In this document: positions 44,687 to 56,594 of the stretch, piece after piece
Layout of the letters: each line of letters starts with the position of its first letter
Numbering within the stretch: the stretch's first letter is position 1
From: Tetradesmus obliquus
Taxonomy: Eukaryota > Chlorophyta > Chlorophyceae > Sphaeropleales > Scenedesmaceae
Length of the DNA stretch: 64,000 nt
NCBI GenBank assembly: GCA_030272155.1
Contig: CP126199.1
Location: 1,302,001 to 1,366,000, forward strand
Direction of reading: 5' to 3'
Made by a program: the position numbers and the translations under genes
Notes under the pieces: generated by a model
Seen by the model: only the letters and a program-made list of their open reading frames with translations
Database searches by the model: none
Told to the model about the DNA's origin: nothing

Positions 44687-47600
44687 CTAACCCATGCCTG
44701 GCGGCGGCGCAGCACCATAGCCGCTCCACTGCTGCTGCTGTGGCTGCTGCTGCTGGCCAAACTGCTGCTGCTGCTGCCCCCAAGGCTGCTGCTGCATCAA
44801 CTGCCCCTGCTGCATCATACCAGGCGGCATCATTCCCATCGGCTGCTGCTGCTGCTGCTGCTGTGGCTGCATCATCATGCCTTGAGGGGGTCCCCCATAC
44901 CACACCTGCCCTCCAGGTGCAGCCATACCCATCATCACACCTTGAGGGGGAGGCTGCCCATGCTGCTGCTGCATCATCATCATCATCTGCTGCTGCTGCC
45001 CCTGCTGCATCATGCCTGCAGGGTACTGCTGCTGATGCGTAGGCGCTCCATACTGCTGCTGCTGCTGCTGCTGGGGTGGGTATGGTCCCTGCGGCGGCAT
45101 CGGCTGCTGCTGCTGTTGCGGCTGCTGCTGCTGCTGCACGCCGTTTGCAGCTCCACCCCTGCCGCCGCTGCCACCCCTGCCTCCTCTGCGGCCCCTTCCA
45201 CCTCCATCCTGCTGCTGCAGCCCCATGTTCTGAAGCTGCCCTGCAGTAGCATGTGCCCTGAACCCAGCACTCGGCTGCTGCTGCCCCCCAAACCTCCCAC
45301 CACCACTAGCACCACCCCTACCACCCCGTCTACCCCTACCACCCCTGCCACCCTCGCCCCTTCCCTCCCCACCACCCCCAAACCGCCCCCGGCCGCGGCC
45401 CCGAGGCCCGCCATACCCTGAACCCCCGGCATCTCCTAAACCCTTGCGCTTTGTCATGCCTTGAGACCTGCGCCACTCTGCCTCTGCCTCATCATCAGAG
45501 AAGTAGGGTTCTTCCTCATCACCTTCCAGGCCAGGCTCATAGTCTGCTGCTGCTCCTGCTGCTGCATGGCCGGCCTTGCCGCCCTTGGCTCCACCTGCAG
45601 GACAGAACGCAACGAACGTTGGCAAAACTTATGACGCACTGTCAGCAAGTACTCTGCAGCATGCTAGGACAGTACAGACAGCTAGATGCACGTGTTAGAA
45701 AGCAGGTCGCGCAGCACTCGGACCCGACTATTCAGCCAGCCACAAGCCAATATTATCTCCTCAACCCCCAACCGCAGTGTTCACGCCATTCCCAAACCAG
45801 CCTTTACCGGACCAAACCCACCTGTGGTGTACACATCATCCTCCACTAGCTGGGCAAGCGCATCAGTGAAGAACACGCCTGCATCCTTCGCCAGGTCAGC
45901 GGGTGGCGGCTGCGGCCCCATGTTGCACACCAATCACACACCCATCACCCAGCACACTATGCGAGCTAACCTCCAACAGCCTCTTTCTCAGCCTCCTGAA
46001 CCGCCCAACACTCTTGAGGTGAAACTAGAAGACAGCAACAACACACCAAATGCTCTATCGTGATAACACAACCTGTCCACAAACCCACCTGTAGTGTACA
46101 CATCATCCTCCACCAGCTGGTCCAGTGCGTCCATAAAAAAACACGCGTGCATCCTTCGCCAGGTCAGCCGGCGGCGGCTGCGGCCCCGCATAGCACACAA
46201 ACAAAACACCCATTCCGCAGCATACAATGCCAACACCCCTCGGCAACCAACGCCTCAGCCACAGTCTTTCAGCGCCTGCTCACTCACAAACACCAAAACA
46301 GCCAAAGCACAATCTCTTCATCTGTGCAGTCTGTGCATTCATAGCCAGCCCACCTGTTGTGTACACATCGTCCTCCACCAGCTGGGCCAGCGCGTCCGTG
46401 AAGAACACGCGTGCATCCTTCGCCAGGTCAGCCGGCGGCGGCTGCGGCCCCGCATAGCGCAGCGCATACAGTGGCTCAGTGACAGGGCCAAACACCTCCT
46501 CAATGCGGCCTATTGGGGTCTTGTCCTGCAGCAGCAGCACAGACCTGCGGTGCAGCGGAGGACAGCAAGCGACCACACGTGTGTCATAAAGGTTCAGGCA
46601 CTTGACAGTCATGTGATACGGCTGCTGCGCTGACACCAGGAACAGGGTATCAATGTGTACAAGTAGCAGGCATGTGTACGAGAGCATTAAACACTTTGAT
46701 GGGAAAGCTTTCTGCAAAACTACGGATTGGTGTCCTGTACTGCACTGCACTCAATCAGGACCTAACACACAGACATAACCACACGCGCACAACCTTCCCG
46801 CTCTTGTCCCAGCACCCCCAGGCATGTATGCAGCCTTTTCACCAGCTCGTGCATTCACATCAAATGCTACTCCCCACATAGCTGCTCCATACCACTCACC
46901 CGCATCCAGCGCCCTGCTGTTGGCCAGCCCCTGCACCACCACCATGCATTTAGGCCTACCATGTACATCATCAACACATATCCGCCTCCTTCCCGCCCTT
47001 GCTCACCAGCACCACCACGCATACAATGCATACATCAAGGCTGATCCCCGCCTCATGCAACATGCTTTGTTCCTTATCAGGTGTTGCTATGGCTTCTAAT
47101 GTTTCTATCATCTTGAACAGCTGACAATGCAAATGCTTCTCGCGCTGTCGCGCCTCACCCTGCATCCAGCGCCCTGCTGTTGGCCAGGCCCTGCACCACC
47201 ACCATGCCCTCCAGCAGTGACATGACGCAGCCGGCCTGCTTCAGCTCAGCACCCTCAGGCACTGCCAGCTCAGCGACTGAGTTGACGCTGCTGGCCCACC
47301 CCAGGTCTTCCTGCAGGCTGGGGGCCTCACCATCGTCCTCATCCCTGCAGAAATGTCAAGCACAGGAAGATTGATGCCGTGAAACGTGATTTGTATGTGT
47401 AACGATTGTGCTGGCCCAGCCCAGGTCTTCCTGCAAGCTGGGGGCTTCACCATCATCCTTGTCCCTGCAAGAACAAGGGAAGAGTAGACAGACACAGTGC
47501 TTCAGTCGCTTTTGATAGTCATGGAGAAAGGTAAGAGTGTGCTGACTCAGCCCCCTCAGGCACTGCCAGCTCAGCGACTGAGGTCACACTGCTGGCCCAG

Positions 47601-49426
47601 CCCAGGTCTTCCTTTAAGTTAGGAGCCTCGCCATCATCCTCATCCCTGCAGCAAGATATGATTTGTGTCAAGATATAATTTGTGTCGACATGGGCAAGGA
47701 TGCAGCGGTGGATAAGTGTGTGAGACAAAGCAAGAGTGTGTGAGCCCAGCCCAGGTCTTCCTGCAAGCTAGGGGCTTCACCATCATCCTCTTACCTGAAA
47801 GAATAACAAATGATGAATCAAAATATGCAGTGGTTGAGTCACTTTGAGCTATATGTGACAAAGCAACAGCCTGCTGGCCCAGCCCAGGTCCTCCTGTAAG
47901 CCGGGGCCTCACCCATCGTCCTTCACTCCTGAAAGAAAGATGTGTAAACAGAGCCAATGCGCAGCGCAATGGATGCAGCTTTGAAATGCCAGCTAAGCTG
48001 TGCCACTGCCAAACAAAGAGATGAACATGGATGTTTATGCGTAACAGCCAGTGCTGCACGGGGTGCTGCGTGCATTGCACATTCATTTGCTGCAGCGTCC
48101 CGCTGCTGCTGCTCACCGCTCGTAAGCCTTGTCAATGAACGCCTTGACTTGGTTGTAGTCTATTGACTCCACGTCGCTCTCTGCGCTACTGCTGCTCTCT
48201 TCCTCGCTGCTGCTGCTGTCGGCATCAGCGTCCATCGGCAGCACTACCTCCGTCTGCTGCTGCTGCTGCTGCTGGACCTGCAGTGCTACATTCACAGATC
48301 CATCCGCAGCAGCGCTGAGCTGCACGCTGACTGGCTGCTGCTGCTGCTGAGGCTGCTGCTCTGCTGCATCTGTCATGGTTGCATTCTCAGCATCCTCTGC
48401 TTCTGCACTGCTGGACTCTTCTTCCCCAGATGAGGACTCTTCCTCTGAAGATGACTCCTGCAGCAAGTATGAAGCAGCAGGGTTGCAACCGCAGCAGCAC
48501 ATTGGTTCACCAGCAGCTGACTTGAGCAGACGCACGCGTATCCTTGCTGCACTGCCATGCACACAAACCCGAACCGCACAATGCTACCCAATGCAAGCTT
48601 GCTGCGTACATGATGATGGCGGTGCAACTTCACCCAGGCTGCTGACGCACGCACACAAGCGCTGGCTGCATCACAGCAAGGCAACAAACATTTTCAAGTC
48701 ACGTGCGAGGAAGCAGGAGATGCTGTGCAGCAGTCCAACACTATCTGCTTGGTAGCATACCTCTTCCTCACTGCCAGCCTGCTGCAGCTCCTTTATGGCC
48801 TGCATTGCTGATGCTGCTGCCAGCGCTGCAACTTCCAGGTCATCCACACTTGGCAGCTCAAATGGGTTGCCCTCCCGCTCATCCCTGAAACCTGGAGAGC
48901 CCATGCCAGCTGCTGCTGCTGCTGCATCGGCCGCTGCAGCTGCGTAGGCAGCAGGAGTGGGCGCAGGCAGCAGGAGGGAGGCGTTGAACACAAGGGGATG
49001 CAGGTATGCAGGGAGATAGCGGTGCGGCATGCTAGATCAGTGCCTGTGTAGGGTGTGAGGGTTGTATCATGTGGGAGCATGCGTTACAAGGGGATGCATA
49101 ACGGCTGGCACGGCCTGTCCGAGCTGTGGTCTAGCAGCTGATGCACTATTGCCTGCTATTGAATGTGTGAAGGTGCAGAAACAGCAAGCACAACCAACTC
49201 GTGTATACACTTTGAACGCATCTGCAGATGGTCCTGGCATGTCAGCTGCTGGCGGGCTTGAGCACATGCAGCGTGCATGCAGTGCACAGCACAAAGCAGC
49301 CATGCCAGATCACGCGCAAATGCCTAAGCTGCAGCAGGCCTGTAACGCACCTTCAGAAAGCATCTCTACGTCTTGGGGGTCTACGTTCATACCTGCAGCT
49401 GCCGCTGCAGCAAGCAGGTCGCTCAT
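44687..49426 (-). CDS. NAF1: H/ACA ribonucleoprotein assembly factor NAF1
   Basis: Assembles box H/ACA RNPs with dyskerin before GAR1 replaces it. Start at 49426 (MSDLLAAAAAAGMNV, exon about 49353-49426). Then come an exon about 48762-48940 (NPFELPSVDDLEVAAL), an acidic Ser/Glu exon about 48118-48459 (DYNQVKAFIDKAYER), and 47162-47344 (GEAPSLQEDLGWA to MVVVQGLANSRALDAG). The Gar1/Naf1 core follows in 46354-46544 (SVLLLQDKTPIGRIEEVFGP, then EPLYALRYAG, ARVFFTDALAQLVEDDVYTT). The last exon, 44687 to about 45597, has YFSDDEAEAEWRRSQG, RGG/GRG repeats and a Gln/Pro/Met tail. This order matches animal and fungal NAF1. Phases across the core junctions agree. Introns hold at least seven extra partial exons. 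Confidence 0.88.
45825..46460 (-). repeat. Three copies of the NAF1 core exon end
   Basis: The end of the core exon (about 46352-46457, coding PPPADLAKDARVFFTDALAQ onward to VYTTG) is repeated at about 46085-46195 and 45828-45925, about 260-270 bp apart, each with a gtgggt donor and a shared intron piece. The 46085 copy is frameshifted by an extra A near 46135. Confidence 0.9.
46890..47225 (-). repeat. Copy of the NAF1 ANSRALDAG exon end
   Basis: The exon end at about 47160-47215 recurs at about 46900-46952 (gcatccagcgccctgctgtt, then ggccagcccctgcaccaccaccatgc), with a gtgagt-type donor in the copy. Confidence 0.85.
47260..47935 (-). repeat. Five copies of the NAF1 exon start coding DEDDGEAPSLQEDLGWA
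   Basis: Copies at about 47290-47347, 47408-47466, 47555-47650, 47745-47797 and 47875-47935 share ctggcccagcccaggtcttc and ccatcatcctc[at]tccctgcag-type acceptors. The first is the working exon; the last two lose part of the acceptor. Variants include NLKEDLGWA in the third copy. Confidence 0.9.
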
Positions 49427-50179
49427 GGCAGGCGAGACTGCTGCTGGTGACTGCAGCTACTGCAGTTGCTATGCGTTTGACAGTGACCGGCGGGCAGTTG
49501 ATCTGTATAGCTTTTGATCGCGTTCAATGGTACTTTGCCGGCGGTGAGAGCTCTTTAGACGCTACCAAAAGCAAGTCACGGCAGTCTTTCGGCACTCAGA
49601 GCTGCCCTTGCCTGAACAAAGGTCAGCTTGCACTGTGACAACCCAAGCGTTGAGTCCTGCATGTCTTAATGCGTTGACATTCCTGCGAGAAGTGCCCACT
49701 GCCGTTGAGTGCGAAACCCGCGATGTCACCTTTGTTAGCTGTTGGCTACAAGACACCAGGAAGCAAATTTACATGCACACTCGTCACGATGTACTATACT
49801 CATACGCATGTGATGTCAAGCAGCTGCTGATGGTGTATGCCGCACCACTGCTAATCCCGAACTGGCATCATGGTGGTGCACCACTGCTGATGACCTAGTA
49901 CTGTGTTTGGGCGAGCCCCTAGTGTCTGTGCGTCGTGTTATTTTACTAAAATGATTGATCAAGATGCTCTTCAACAAGATCGGGCGGAAGTTTGGCCTGC
50001 AAACAGCCTGTGACCTGTAGTGCCAGCAGGACAGCTGCTGCAGCAGCTCAACACTGCAGCGTTGCCTACTCCCCTACTGCAAGTGTCCGCACCGCACCAC
50101 CCCCAATCGATCAGCGGCAACCAACACCATCAGCAGTAGCGTGTAGTCTCGGTTACTAATCAGGCACATCATCAGCAGC
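49427..50179. promoter_or_regulatory. Divergent upstream region of NAF1 and NELF-A-like genes
   Basis: About 750 bases between the two start codons, presumably carrying both promoters. No specific element is recognised. Confidence 0.4.
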
Positions 50180-51833
50180 ATGGCAGCAAGGCACCCGAGC
50201 GGTGCAGGTGGCAGCGGGCGCGGCTACCCAGACGCCTTCACAGTTGCAACTACAAAGCTCTCGCAGGATTGGTCAGCAAATCGTTGTGTGCCTCACATCA
50301 ACGAAGACTGGCTGCATGCCTTGCTTGATGATGCCCGCTTTGGTAGCATGGACCCTATGCTGAAAGTCCGGCTGCTGCTTGCTGGCATGGTAGCACTCAA
50401 TCAGCAGTCTCCTGCAAGCAACAGCAGCAGCAGTGATCCTGCAAGAGAGCGCCTGCAGGGTGCACTGGCTGCGCTGCAGGCTGCTGCTGCCACAGATGCA
50501 GACGAATGGGTCAAAGTAACAGCTGCAGCAGCAGGGCAGTTGGATGGACGGCTGGACTTGGCTGCTGTGATGCAGCAATCTGCAGTGGTGAGCTGGTTGT
50601 GGTGATGTGGCAGTTAGATGGTGCTGGTAGCGTGCTTGCACCACGTGTCAGCAGGAGCATGCATTTGCAGCAGCAGCAGTGCTGCAGCAGTGATGTAGCA
50701 GTCTGCAGTGGTGAGCTGGTTGTGGTGATGCGGCAGTTGGGTGGTGCTGGTACCGTGCTTGCACCACATGTCAGCAGGAGCATGCATTTGCAGCAGCAGC
50801 GGTGATGCAGCAGTCTGCAGTGGTGAGCTGGTTGTGGTGATGTGGCAGTTGGGTGGTGCTGGTAGCGTGCTTGCACCACATGTCAGCAGGAGCATGCATT
50901 TGCAGCAGCAGCGGGGATGCAGCAGTCTGCGGTGGTGAGCTGGTTGTGGTGATGTGGCAGTTGGGTGGTGCTGGTAGCGTGCTTGCACCACATGTCAGCA
51001 GGAGCATGCATTTGCAGCAGCAGCGGTGATGCAGCAGTCTGCAATGGTAAGCTTGCAAGGGATGTGGCAGTTGGGTGGTGCTGGTAGCGTGCTTGCAGCA
51101 ACTGGTAGCGGGTAGCATGGGCGTTCAGCAATTGCTTGGCAGAGCAGCAGGGGTTGTACGGTGCAACCCTTCATGCAGCGCCTGCAGCTGCACTAGTAAT
51201 GTTTGTGCACGCATGCAGCAGTTCACACAGCAGCCGCAGTTGTTGACTGCAAAACATTTGCCGCAAAATAGACTGTGCACGTTCTTTTGGGTATCAGCAA
51301 CCTGCCATGTCCGCAACGCCTGCGCTTCGCTTGGATGCTCAAACCCTTTGGACCCACATGTGCAGGTACAAGAGACCATGACTGGGCTCAAGCAGCAAAT
51401 GCAGGAGTCAAACTCACAGCAGGATCTATTCCCACCGTTGGAGGTGAGCCTGCTGGTGCCTGCAGCTGTAGCTGATTCACAAAGGTGGTTGTCTATATGC
51501 TGTGGCAAAAGCTGTCTGTATTGGCATGGAACGTGCAGCAGCATGTGGTGGATTGAGGCCTGTTAGGGCTCCTGAAGCAGATAGGACCACCACGCATGCT
51601 CCCTGACTTGCAGGTGCTGGTGTAAGCTCTCGCTTTTCTACTTCGCTTGCTGCTGATGCTGGTGATGCTGCCGCCTGCTCACCGCGCTGCGCCACCAGCC
51701 ATGCGCGCACTGTCAGCTCACATATAATGCCGACACTGCTGCTGCTGCCGCTGCCGTGTGTCCTGCACCGTCCCTGCAGGACTTTCGTGTTGATCACTTT
51801 AGGCTGCGACCCAACCCTCTCAACTCTCAGAAA

Positions 51834-51864
<31 letters not shown>

Positions 51865-53897
51865 ACCCGCCACCCTGCAGGATGTGTACCTGCGCCACAA
51901 CCCCTTTGTGCTCAACCCTGACAGTGATCACTTCAGGCTGCGGCCCAACCCCCGAGTGCAGCCGCTGTCAACGCGCGTGAGCTACTCCAGTGTCACTCCA
52001 CCGCCGCCAGCACTGGCACAGATTGCGCGGCAAGGTGCGCTAATGCTAATGCATCACAGCAGGATGCAACACACGCTTCAAGCATTTGTGTATGTGAGCG
52101 CGGTGCATTGATGCGACCGGCGATCTTGCTTGTACAAAGGGCATGTGTGTGGCTGTTCTGGCTGCTGTTGCAGTGCTGTTTGTGATGCTTTAGTGTCATC
52201 TTTGGTGCAGGATGTCTGTGTGCGTCTGCAAACAGTGCAATGCAGCTGACGTTGCTGCTGCTGCTGCTGCTGTGCGCATGCTGCTTGCAGGGGAGCACCA
52301 CGGTGCTGCATTCCTGCGGCCGCAGGCCAAGCTGTCACAGCAGCGCAGCCTGGTGAGATATGAGACGCACCAACAGTCGCCCTTTGTGCCGTGCTTCTTG
52401 TAGCCCAACGTTTGCATTGCGGCATAGTAGGCATGCCAGCATGTTGGGGAGTTGCTGCCTGCATGCCAGCAGCTGCCAGCACACCCTGATGGTGCGCACA
52501 GCTGCCAGTCACGCGCATCCAAATGAAACTATGCACATCTTGCAGTGCGCGCAGTGTCTCTTTTTACGATGGTTTGCGCTTTTGGCTTTACATCAATGCC
52601 TTGTTTCCTTGTCGCGTCCACCGCCTGCTGCTCTGTATGTGCCCTCCTGCAGCCGCGGCCAGGCATTGGCGCAGCAGCAGCAGCAGGCGAGGGCGGCAGC
52701 AGCATCGCACTGGCTCGCAAGGGCAGCCTTGCAGGAAAAGGGGCCCCAAAGATCCACCTGCTTGACGAGGCGGAGCAGCAGGAGATGCACGAGGTGCTGC
52801 AGAAGAGCATGAAGGCAAAGGGCCACGGGTGGGTGCCTGCAGCAATGTGACTTACACTGTCTGTTGGGGCTTGGGGCGCATGCAGCAACTGCGCACACGG
52901 TCGCCTGCATCGTTGCGACAAGTATGTGTGGATGTAGTGGTCTGCACAATGTTGCGTTTAGAGACATTGGGTGAGTTGCCTCCTTGTTCGTGGGTGTTGC
53001 CTGTTGCAAGCGAGGCGAGAGCGCGTGTTGCACGTGCAGCAATAGATCGCCTGCGTCTGCGCCTGTGCTGCTACTCATAAGCTGCTGCTGCTGCCACCGC
53101 TATACTGCTGCAGGGTTGCTGCGCATGTGCGGCATGAGCAGGTCCCCTGGCACAAACCACGCACATCAGAACCTGGGCAGCAGCCGCAGAAGCAACAGCG
53201 GCGGCAGCAGCAGCAGCAGCAACGGCAGCAGCGGCATGTTGATGATGTTGAGCACGATGAGGAGACTGCTGGGGATGCTGTGATGATGGAATATGAGGAG
53301 CAGCAGGAGCAGGAGCTAAGTGACGACTTTGAAGCAGCAGAGGCAGCTGCAGTGGCGGCAGCAGCAGCAGAAGTAGCAGCGGCAGGCGATGCTGACGATA
53401 CTGGCGGCATTAGCAGCAGGGCTGGCCGCCGGCGGCGGCAGATGGCAGCAGCGCGGGGCGAGGATGCTGACGGCGGCAGCAGTGGTGTGCTTGCTGCGAT
53501 GAAGCAGGCTGCTGCTGCAAACCGCATTGAGGCGCAGCTAGATGCCCTGTTTGAAGACAGTGAAGATGATGATGATGAGTATGCGCCTGCTGCTGCTCCT
53601 GCACCCACCGGGGTTAGTAGATCAGCGAGGGGGCTGCAGCATCATCAGGCTGACAGTGACGGGGAGGCTGCTGCAGCAGCAGAGCTGGAAGATGAACTGG
53701 AGGATGGAGATGCAGCAGAAGGGACTGGAAATGTGGCTGCAGCTGAAGCAGAGGGCATGCAGGGAGTGGTTGTGGAAGAGATAGGGGACAGGGATCAGCG
53801 CCAAGGGCAGCAGCAGCAGCAGCACGTGGGTGATGACGCTGCTGCTGTGGCTGCAAAGCGGCGGCGGGTGATTGTGGATGACGACGATGATGACTGA
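50180..53897 (+). CDS. NELFA: NELF-A-like negative elongation factor subunit
   Basis: Six exons, 50180-50587, 51366-51443, 51881-52034, 52291-52352, 52653-52828 and 53114-53897, keep phase throughout and give 553 residues (human NELF-A is about 528). The N-terminal helical domain shows DWLHALLDDARFGSMDPMLK, VRLLLAGMVAL, RERLQGALAALQ and DADEWVKVTAAAAGQLDGRL. These follow the order of the NELF-A region that contacts NELF-C/D. The middle has YLRHNPFVLNPDSDHFRLRP, equivalent to the animal 'YLNKNAL...HFQLKRKP' segment, and ARKGSLAGKGAPKIHLLDEA, equivalent to 'LLRK...KLLDIS'. The last exon is an acidic/poly-Ala tail ending KRRRVIVDDDDDD. NELF pauses RNA polymerase II near promoters and is usually said to be missing from land plants and yeast. 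The assignment rests on recalled motif order. Confidence 0.68.
50565..51060 (+). repeat. Five copies of the NELF-A exon 1 end, 112-bp period
   Basis: The exon end plus donor (gcagcaatctgcagtg|gtgagc) at 50587 recurs with donors at 50711, 50823, 50935 and 51047, i.e. steps of 123, 112, 112 and 112. The first four donors read gtgagc and the last gtaagc. The intron part carries caccacatgtcagcaggagc. Confidence 0.95.
51770..51970 (+). repeat. Copy of the NELF-A exon 3 core
   Basis: Positions 51775-51830 (DFRVDHFRLRPNPLN after a ccctgcag acceptor) resemble 51873-51965 (DVYL...SDHFRLRPNPRV after caccctgcag). The upstream copy lies in the preceding intron. Confidence 0.8.
51837..51880 (+). repeat. 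(CTG)n tract before the NELF-A exon 3 acceptor
   Basis: About nine CTG units and cacccgccaccctgcag make up the 3' end of intron 2. Similar runs precede exons 4 (52250-52290) and 6 (53083-53113). Confidence 0.85.
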
Positions 53898-54566
53898 GCT
53901 GCTAGCAGCGCTGTAACAGTTCTGCGCAGAGTTCTGCGGGTATCAAAAGCCAGCTGTCTTGAGCACTGCTGTCCGGTGTGCTGTCAGCATTTTTGGTGGT
54001 GCCGGGGGATGGTGTGCCACTTGATGCCTGCAAAAACAAGGCCTGTCAGCTGTTGGCTCATGCAGTCACGAATGGCGTCTCATATGTGAACTGATCAATC
54101 AGAGGCTCAGCCTTGACAGAGAGGTAGTATCACACTCACCATCCCAGGGTCTGCGAAGGAGAAGGAGGCGCCCAGCATCAGAAAACACAAACGTGTTGTA
54201 CCCTGGCACACCATTGCAATGCAACAACATAGGCCGCAAACACCTGAGTGACTCTGGCACAGAGGCTGAGTCAGCCGCCCTTACTCGTTTCTCTCAGCTA
54301 CGTGTTTTTATCCCCTGAAGTGACAGACAAGCAAGTGCTCAGAGCTCTGCTCTGACCTCATGTTGACTCAGCGCCGAAAAGCTAATTCATATGTGTGGGT
54401 GGTTACCAACATTGGCTCTCCTTGCGGCACCCAAACCAGCAAGACACAGGCTGCAAATCATGCAACACAACTCAGCATTACACGATGCAAACAGCGTCAA
54501 AAACAAAGGTGACACTCGCCTCGAGCACTACGTACAACTATGTACAACTATCCCGCCCCAGCTGCA
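53898..54566. other. Convergent 3' flanks of the NELF-A-like and MBD-like genes
   Basis: No gene is supported. TTACA at about 54476-54480 is a minus-strand TGTAA some 90 bases past the MBD-like stop, a candidate poly(A) signal. Confidence 0.45.
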
Positions 54567-55336
54567 TCACATGCGCAGCTTCTTACAGCGCCTGAACAGC
54601 TCCGCCAGCTCCCTCTGCACCGCCTCCTGCAGGAGGCCCAGCTGCCCCACAGAGCCGTTGTTGTAGTTTGCCAGCTGCCTTGTCAGCAGCCCGGCTTTGC
54701 TGCTGCGCACACTGTCAGTGCCCTGCGGCCATTGCAGCAGCAGCAGCAGCTCCAAGCCATGCAGCAGCTGCACTGCAAACCCAGCTGCTGCTGGAGCTGC
54801 TGCTGGTGTGGCTGCTGTTGCCGTTGCAGCCCTGCACTGCTTTGCCAGAGCATCCAGCGCCATCCTGCAAAGGCCGCCAGCAGCTGCAGCAGCAGCTGGA
54901 ACATCTGGCTGCTGCTGCTGCTGCTGCTTCTCCCAGCACAGCCGCAGCAGGCCAAGCACTGGTCGCTCACCAGCTGCAGCTCCGTCAGCTGCACCGCCGT
55001 CACCAGCCGCGCCTGGCTGTGAGCCGCACCATGCTGGCACATGCTGCATCAGCAAGTCCATGAGCATACAGCAGCTGGACGGGTCTTGCTGCTGCGCAAG
55101 CACCTCTGCAAAACTAGCCAGCGCCTGCAGGTCAGCGAAGCGTTTGTCCATGGTTGCCGCATCGCCAACACTCGCATCGCTGGCCTTTGCAGCTGCATCA
55201 AGCTGCTGGACTAGCCACAAAGAGTCATATCTGATACTCTCCAGTAGCTTCTCCTGCTGCTCAGACTGTGCCCGGCCAAGCAGCTTCAGGATCTGAGCTT
55301 CAATCTTGTCGCACAGCTGTGTGCCCTGCGCCGCCA

Positions 55337-55368
<32 letters not shown>

Positions 55369-55507
55369 GCAGCAGCACCGCCCTCTGCATCAGCACCAGC
55401 ATCAGCAGCTTCATCCTCAGCTGCAGCAGCTCCTGCAGCAGCCCTGCCAGCTGCTGCTGCTGCGCCTGCTGCCGGAGGCATGTCTACATCGGGCCCAGCA
55501 ATTCCAG

Positions 55508-55542
<35 letters not shown>

Positions 55543-56291
55543 GCTACCTCAAACTGCATGCACACTGGCTCCTGCTGCAGCAGCTGTTGCTGCTGTTGGT
55601 CCTGATAGGCAGCACCAGCTGCCGTGTCTGGCTGCTCAACCTTAACTTTCTTGAGACCTGGCTGCTGCTGCTGCTGCTGCCCGCTGTCTGACATGGCCCC
55701 CTGACGTTTCCTGCTCTGCTGCTGTGGTTGCGCTGCATCTGCAGTGCCTGCCCCAGTCGCTTGCTGACCTGCCGGTGCCAGGGGCTGCTGTGAGCTGCAT
55801 GCTGCGTGGCGTGCTGGTGCGTGCAGCTGCTGCTCCTCCACTCTCACAGCATCTACCTCAGCTGCTGGTGCTGCTGCTGCAGCAGGGCCATGCACGCCGG
55901 CTACGTTTGGTGCCTCTGCTTGCAGGCCAGCTGTGTTGGGCCTGCTGTCTCTGTCGCCACGCGCACACACATCCTCCTCTTCATCACTGCTCACTAGGTC
56001 GATGACATCAGCCGGTGGTCCTGCTGGCGCTGCTGCTGCCGCAGGCGCCCAACGCTGGCGCGTCTGACCTTGCTGCTGCTGCTGCTGCTGCTTTGCTGAC
56101 AGCAGCTCCTGCTCCTCCTGCTTGCATACTGCCTGCTGCTGCTGCTGCGAGGTCCCTGCAGCTGCCTCCTGCTGGCCGGCACCTGCAGCAGCACCACCCA
56201 AGTCAGCAGTACCTGTCTCAGCAGCTGAGCTACGCTGCCCGTTGCTGCTTGCAGGCGGCTGGTCAGGGCTGCCAGCAGCAGCAGAGTCGAC

Positions 56292-56322
<31 letters not shown>

Positions 56323-56559
56323 CTGGAGCTGACACCAATAGCAGGAGCCGGCGTGCCTGGAGCTGCAGCTCCGGCAGCAGCACCTAGCTGCCCCTGCAGG
56401 ACCTGCTGCTGCTGCTGCTGCTGCTGCTGTGGTGTGAAAGCCAGCAGCATGGGCCGTTGCACCAGCAGCAGCACAGGCTGCTGCGGCATGCCAGACTGCT
56501 GCAGCTGCGCTGCAGTCTGCAGCAGCCGAGGCATGCCACTGGCAGCAGGCTGTGCCGTA

Positions 56560-56594
<35 letters not shown>

